A stretch of DNA of 64,000 nucleotides, from NCBI RefSeq assembly GCF_000276665.1, contig NW_004955417.1, positions 24,690,872-24,754,871 of the forward strand, written 5' to 3'. The notes below the pieces were generated by a model, which worked only from the letters and a program-made list of their open reading frames with translations, was not told the origin of the DNA and searched no databases. The DNA comes from Chinchilla lanigera (lineage: Eukaryota > Chordata > Mammalia > Rodentia > Chinchillidae). This document shows, one piece after another, positions 58,427-64,000 of the stretch (the stretch's first letter is position 1; the number at the start of each line of letters is the position of its first letter). A program made the translations under genes and the position numbers.

Positions 58427-58907
58427 AAGACAAGCATTTACATTTTTTATAGGAAATACAATAATTTTCTACAAAAGTATGGCCTTTCTTTGACTTTTAA
58501 GCTTGCCAATATGAATATTAAGAATATATCTAGTTTTGCCAGTATGATACGTAAAGTATCTCCTTGTTTTACTTTGTATTCCTTTTGATATTAAAACTCT
58601 TTTTCATATGCTTAGTATTTGTACAGCTTTTGTAAATTGCTTGCTCAGATTTTTGACTAATGTTCTATTGACTTTTGTATTTTGCTTATTGAATAATAAT
58701 AGCTCTTAATGAAACAGGACCATTAACCCTTGCATTGCAAATGTTTTCTTCCAGTCCCTTGTTTGTCTTTGCTAACATCTGCTTCCTTGTAGGACTTTCA
58801 TATTTATAGCTCATTACGTTCATGAACCTCCAACTGAGTATTATCCAAATATTACATCTTAAAACTAAAAGTGTTTTTCCTCTCAGCAGCATTTTAAAGG
58901 TGAAAGA

Positions 58908-59014
58908 GGGGCTAGGGATTTAGCTCAGTGGCAAAGCGCCTGCTTGGCAAGCGCAAGGTCGTGAGTTCGGTTCCCGGTACCGGAGAAAAACCAAAAAAAA
59001 ATAAAAATAAAAAT
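58908..59014 (+). mobile_element. ID-type SINE
   Basis: An ID body with GGTTCCCGGTACCGGAGAAAAACC and a tail that has become (TAAAAA)n. Perfect 12-base duplications aaaggtgaaaga lie at 58896-58907 and 59015-59026. The integration context TTTTAAAG is a good L1-endonuclease site. It abuts the L1 at 59034. Confidence 0.95.
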
Positions 59015-59033
59015 AAAGGTGAAAGAAATTTTT

Positions 59034-59484
59034 TTAATTTTATTTTTTAAAGATAAAAGAACCAAAACATATTAACATACACACAGATATAAATGAGCCA
59101 ACATGAAAACAATATAAACAGTACAGAATTTCAGACAATGTGATAAGAAATTAACAATGGTTGTTGTATTACAAACTCTCATCTTCGTGTTGGTTACTCA
59201 GATAAACAAATACAGACATTTAAGAATGATCAAACAATTAAATATCAACTGTTCCTTTCAAGAAAGCAATAGAAATTAGTAGTACAATTATCCCTGCACT
59301 TCTGTATATGTATATATTTTCCTTCCTTCTTTATTTTCTCCTTTCCCTCATCCCAGTCATTCTTTCTTTTTGAGCAGTTTCTTTCCCTTCCACACGACTT
59401 ATTGTACCTTTTAGATTTCATTTACTCTTTCACGTTCTTATATGAGGGAGGCAATATGATGTTTACACATATGAGTCTTATTTA
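59034..59484 (-). mobile_element. 5'-truncated L1 3' end
   Basis: A 3' UTR of the same family as 44451 and 47443, on the minus strand: 'attaacaatggttgttgtattac', 'cttccttctttattttctcctttccctcatccca', ending at 'acacatatgagtctt'. Duplications gaaagaaattttt lie at 59021-59033 and 59485-59497. No ORF2 sequence remains. Confidence 0.92.
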
Positions 59485-59644
59485 GAAAGAAATTTTTGAG
59501 GTGTAAATTAATCAAATTTGAAATTATTGAGATGACACTTAGAGGGCTAGAGAAAATGGACAGATGTTTCTTAAACTATTTATGTAAGACATTGATTTTC
59601 CTGTGAGGGTGCTAGAAGGAATGGAAATATACTTTAGATGAACA

Positions 59645-59820
59645 CTCACTTGAACTGGGCATTATCCTTCATTTTTTTAAAAATATAATCTCACGGCAAC
59701 CACATAAGTTGGTTTTTATTGTTGCTGTTTCAGGAGAAGCCCGGTTAACAGCTTGCCCGTTGTACATGGCCAAGGAAAGGTGGACCTGCCTTGGATCTGT
59801 GTCTCCTAAACTTCTCACCC
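59645..59820 (-). repeat. Probable MIR SINE relic
   Basis: Reversed MIR order is partly readable: 'aactgggcattatccttc', 'taatctcacggcaaccacataag', 'gtttcaggagaagcccggttaaca', 'tgtacatggccaaggaaagg'. Confidence 0.55.
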
Positions 59821-59829
59821 CTGCCCTCA

Positions 59830-61574
59830 ACCAAGACGCAATATGCTCTCCAAAGGAGAGAGACATTGGCTAAATATACAAAACAAATGAAATTTGTGTT
59901 TTGTCCTTTCACACTTCTTCCTTTTACAGTGAAGCCAGGAATAAAAAAATAGATCTATTCTTTTTCCATTGTCCTGCAATGTGGTCTTTTGAGTTTTAAA
60001 AAAGGACTTTTTTTTAGCTCTTTGGATGAGCAGGTTTTTTCCTACGAAACTGAATCCATCACCAAGGCTATCAGGAGAAGTTTTCATGGTGTTTGTGGGC
60101 TAGCTCCATACACATTTGGAGGCATTGATCCCTTCAGGGACAGCTTTGCCTCATTTGTCCCTGGGGCTCATTTGTTAGGGACTTACCTTCCTGAGCCCCT
60201 CCTGTTTGAACTGCCACTTCCTCTGTCTCAGCTGGCTGCCTTTGATGTCTAGTACTGTCTGGTATTATTTTTAAGATGAGAGTGTGGGAAGAAAAGAGGA
60301 AATGTGTCTGTGTACTGCGCCACCCTCTGATCCACGAGGACTTTCCTGCTTCTGAATTCTAAGATGTACTGTGCCAGGGGCTTAGGTTTCTTTGCATTCT
60401 AATTGCAGTTTCAGCCTTACCTAATAGCCCTTTCTTGGGCAAATATTCACAATATCAAAAATAAAAGAAACTTTAATTCAAAGATTAAAATTACCTTGAA
60501 CACAGGACCTGGAAAAATCCTAACCAAAGAATCCTGAGAGCATCCATTTTTTTTTCTTTTAATTTAGAAAGTTAGATGGAGACTTGTGACCCTAGAATTC
60601 TAAGTTTTACTCTGCCCCTCACTTACTGGGTGGACTAAGGCAAGTCACTGAAATGCTTAGGAAAAGGGTTCTCTCTACATATATGGAAGGTGGAGGAATG
60701 AAATTAGATTCTCCCTCAACCCCTTCTGGTTGTGCACCTCCTTCTGGAACATTAGAACAACCCTAGACAAATGGGGGCGCTGCTAGAGCTGCTCCCACTA
60801 TGGGAATTCCACCATCCACCATGTTCTTATCTGTCCATGCACACTTTAAGGTCCCTGATCCTCAGTTCTTTTTCTTTTTTTCCTGTTTTCCCAAACCTTA
60901 TCTCTTTTTCCAAACCCTTTCATAGTTACATTCTCCTAAGACTTTGTCTTTGATGTGAAAGTTATATATATATATATATAACCATTATATCGTATTAGCA
61001 TATGATCTGTGTTCATCAGTTAAGGAGTTATTCTTCGTAAAAACTTGCTTGCATTTTAACAAGCACTTCCCGTGAGTGTAATGTATTTATTCCAAAGAAG
61101 TCACACAAAAAGGTGAAGTCAGAATCACTTTGGGCCAGTAGGAAAGGCTGAGGTGGGTCAGATCCCCTCGGTAATCACCAGGAACAGAACACAGATGAGT
61201 CAACTATGCCTATTAATTTCACTGAGGAGACTAAACGTACCTTGGCCTCCTTCTTAAACCTGACATGATTTAAACAGATAAACACAGAGTTTTCACACTT
61301 TAAACATACAAGGAATGAGGCTTCTTAGATTCAGAGGAACATAAAGCCCCATTGCATGGCAACCGATTCCTAGCGCCTCCCGGCTCCCGGCAGATTTGTG
61401 CCTAAGGACCTGATAAAATTCGCTGCGGCCCCTCTCTTAGATTTAAGGACCTTAAACTGTTGTTGCTTGTGTGGACACATTCTGCTCCTGAACAGATTTC
61501 TGAGTCCCTTGTGCTGAGGGCCTAGGCCTTTTACACAACACTTTGTGTGTCCCATGGTGCCTAGGTGCTGGGGC
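59830..61574. other. Unclassified non-coding stretch
   Basis: No gene is supported. A (TA)n run lies at 60963-60980. A possible MIR scrap occurs at about 60575-60680 ('ctcacttactgggtggactaaggcaagtcact'). The 87-codon + frame at 59989-60252 shows no domain. Confidence 0.4.
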
Positions 61575-61587
61575 AAGAAATCACTTA

Positions 61588-61615
61588 CAAATAAAAAAAT
61601 TAAACTGAATTAAAA
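61588..61615. mobile_element. A-rich mini-insertion between duplicated sites
   Basis: The 13-base sequence aagaaatcactta occurs at 61575-61587 and again at 61616-61628. Between them are 28 A/T-rich bases (caaataaaaaaattaaac and so on). This is the structure expected of a retrotransposon insertion that kept only its A-rich tail. Confidence 0.65.
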
Positions 61616-61628
61616 AAGAAATCACTTA

Positions 61629-62359
61629 ATGAACCTTGTTGAAGTAGCATCTTTCTGGAAAAGTGACCCTATACACTTACTTGTTACTTCCTGTTTCTGG
61701 CATAAAGCAGCCTTTGAAAATACCAACAGCATCAGCGTCTTTATTTTGTAGAAAGAGGAAAACAAAGACATCTAATGGCTCATCTTATGTCACAATTAGA
61801 GGGTGCGCAAAGCTTGATGGGAGCTACATCTTGGCAAGTGGCTGAAGTGGAGAGTATGGAAGGGGATGTCTTCTGTGACTCTTCTGCTGGGCCTGGTGCT
61901 CCTGTCCGCAGGCTCTGTGCTGAAGAAGAGAAAAGAAATGCCTGTGGGATGGAGAGAGTTGCAGAGTGAAACTGGACAGATTCTAATTATCCTGGATGCT
62001 ACTGCCATTGAGGAGAAAAAAGTAGTGTGGCTTTGTCATGGGGCTAAAAATGCCACCCTGGACTCTGTCTGCTGACCTAGTGAGTCCATTTTTTGCATCT
62101 CCACCTTGGATTTTGAATTCAAGTTTTTATATTATTACATATAAAACAAAAATAATAATGCTGCTTAAATATCAAGAACTTTGGCTGTTTTTATAACTTT
62201 GAATGACCTGTAAGAAATTTACAAAGGGCTTTAAATTTAAATACTGATTGATGTTATTTCTAAATTGGACTGAAATTTTACAAAATTTTTCACTGATTTT
62301 TTTCTTCATATTTAAAAAGTTACATATATGTGTATATATGATGACCAATGGTGATGATC
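61629..62359. other. Unclassified non-coding stretch
   Basis: Includes a 69-codon + frame at 61866-62075 with a hydrophobic N-terminus (see findings). No repeat recognised. Confidence 0.4.
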
Positions 62360-62369
62360 AGATTTATCT

Positions 62370-62469
62370 GTTTTTTGTTGTTGTTATTGTTTTTGTTTTT
62401 TGGTACCTGGAATCAAACTCACGACCTTGCCAGGCAGGTGCTGTGCCACTGAGCTACATCCCTAGCCCT
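62370..62469 (-). mobile_element. ID-type SINE, minus strand, small internal deletion
   Basis: Reversed ID with a (GTT)n/T-rich tail, then GGTACCTGGAATCAAACTC and CACGACCTTGCCAGGCAGG. About six bases are missing between the B-box side and the middle. Short duplications agattta lie at 62360-62366 and 62470-62476. Confidence 0.88.
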
Positions 62470-62479
62470 AGATTTAGCC

Positions 62480-63004
62480 ATTTATGAGATAAATATTTCA
62501 CATTTTTATAAACTTATCAAAATATAGAATATTTATCCGTACACATTTATGTAAATATAGATATATGAATAAATACAGATACTGTTAGAGGAGTATAAAG
62601 CCTTGTTCATTGGTTCTGTTTTGAAATTTTCTTAATTTTGAACAGGATGAAGTCCAATTCCTGACCCTAGCTATCTCTGAGGACACGGGGAGTTTTTGAG
62701 TTTCGCACTAGTCAGTAGGTGGGGAGGAGGAACTCTGTCAGGGGACTATGGTAAGCTTCATTTCAGACAAAGTGAGTATAATGAGCAGGTGGAACTTGCA
62801 CGTGAAAATCCCTGCTGGGCTGGTGAATCTGGGCAACAGGGAGAGAAAGAGTCAGCAAGTGCTGGCTGTGTGGGTTTCATCTGAGTGGAGATAACAGGGC
62901 TCAGTGTGAAAGCTGACCCTTCCCGGGCAGTATTAGACCAGCAACTTCAAATGACAAAGCAGTGCTGAGTTCTCAGCCTCAACATCATCATGCTTGGAGC
63001 TTTT
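62480..63004. other. Unclassified non-coding stretch
   Basis: AT-rich first part, ordinary sequence after. Nothing recognised. Confidence 0.4.
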
Positions 63005-63130
63005 TATGGATTGCTTCATTTAATGCTCTTAAGAACTTCATAATATGACTCCCATTTTTACTTGAAAAGACCAACATTTAATGAAATAAATTAATTTACA
63101 GCAGCACACAGAGCTAGTGAGAATGGGATC
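63005..63130 (-). repeat. Probable MIR SINE relic
   Basis: Reversed MIR order: 'gcttcatttaatgctcttaagaacttcataatatgactcccatttttac', 'cagcagcacacagagctagtgagaatgggatctgaa'. Confidence 0.7.
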
Positions 63131-64000
63131 TGAAATTTATACTTAATTTTGTCTCACTGGAAAGTCAGAGCTTTTAGTCACTGTATGAGGTGGTACTGTG
63201 CGTGGTTTATTAAATAATAATGACATATACACTCTCAGTGGGAACACCATGCCCTTACAGTGCAGCAAGCGAGAAGTCCTTGCAGCCACTGAAATGACTC
63301 CAGGTTTCCAGCTACTTAGCAGTCTCAGAGTAGAGGCCAGTGTGCAGCCCCAGGACTCCACATGTGCTTCCTGTATATTGGACATTCATGACCTGTCCCT
63401 TTAGGACGATATTACTGTTATTTCTAAAGTACCAGTGCAATTGCATGTGACACAGGCTTTTGAGTAGAGCTCACTTTTACTTCTAAAAGTATTGTGATAC
63501 GTGTTATACGGGTTTTTGTATCGAATTGAAATAAATATCATGTGCATATTATAACTACATTGCAATAGTTCCTGGCATGGAAGTCAAGACTGATAAATGA
63601 AACCCAGTGTGATTTGCCTATAATCATGCTCATCTATGTCTGCCTTACATCTTTTGTTATTTCACTCCAAACAGGTCTAACACAGAACAAACAGCCATGC
63701 TAAATCATACTAAATAATGCAATACAGCATTGGGTGGGTGTTTGCAAGATATGTATATTAGGGATGACGGTAGTCTTACTAGGGAGGAGAAAGCCCAGAG
63801 AAATATTCAGGAAATGTGTTTAGACATGCACTCATTTTGTTTGCCTTCTTTTTCTTTTAAAGTTTTAGTTTCTTTCAAGTTTTTTTGAACGTATTATGGG
63901 GGAATTGGTAGATGATCCTTTTTTCATTTTATCTATCAAATAGGGAACAGATATCACACCAGTGGGTTTAGCAATAGATGTGTTAAGATGAGTTGGCAGT
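63131..64000. other. Unclassified non-coding stretch
   Basis: Nothing recognised up to the window edge. Confidence 0.4.

Overview
This window is nuclear DNA from a mammal, most likely a rodent outside the mouse/rat group. The evidence is the repeat content: about a dozen tRNA-derived ID-type SINEs with intact A-box and B-box promoters, one 7SL-derived B1/Alu-like SINE, rodent-flavoured L1 3' ends, and older placental repeats (MIR, L2, L1M, MER5, MaLR-type LTRs, a mariner relic). The ID consensus ends in GGTACC plus an A-rich tail and differs from the mouse/rat form I know. A beaver-like or other castorimorph rodent is my best guess, but only a guess.

I find no protein-coding gene, no recognisable exon, and no rRNA or functional structural RNA gene. 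The open frames are short, overlap other open frames, or lie inside repeats. The longest one that resembles a known protein is L1 ORF2. The window therefore reads as intergenic DNA or the interior of a very long intron.

Layout. 1-10 kb: mostly unclassified AT-rich sequence with a polypurine tract, several microsatellites, MIR relics and one truncated young-type L1 3' end. 10-23 kb: an ancient L1 3' end, MIR/L2/MER5 relics, three ID SINEs, and several stretches rich in homeodomain-like TAAT motifs that look like candidate conserved non-coding elements. 23-32 kb: more ID SINEs, including a head-to-tail dimer, ancient L1 3' ends and a MaLR-like solo LTR. 32-44 kb: long unclassified stretches, a decayed L1 ORF2 body, a B1-like SINE, and a GC-richer block near 40.6-41.2 kb. 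44-51 kb: an L1-dense block with a 760-bp truncated L1 that has clear target-site duplications, a mariner relic inside older L1 sequence, and a 3.2-kb L1 that lost the stretch between its endonuclease and reverse transcriptase. 51-64 kb: a solo LTR nested in an older repeat, further ID SINEs, an ID and an L1 inserted side by side, and otherwise unclassified sequence.

The repeats do not work together as a pathway. They record successive L1-driven insertions: L1 supplied the enzymes, and ID, B1 and MIR-type SINEs used L1 or L2 machinery. The observations most worth checking are the insertion junctions (ID dimer, abutting ID/L1 pair, orphan-tail insertion, inverted filler inside L1, internally deleted L1) and the candidate conserved elements. 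I found no convincing sign of a new biological system.
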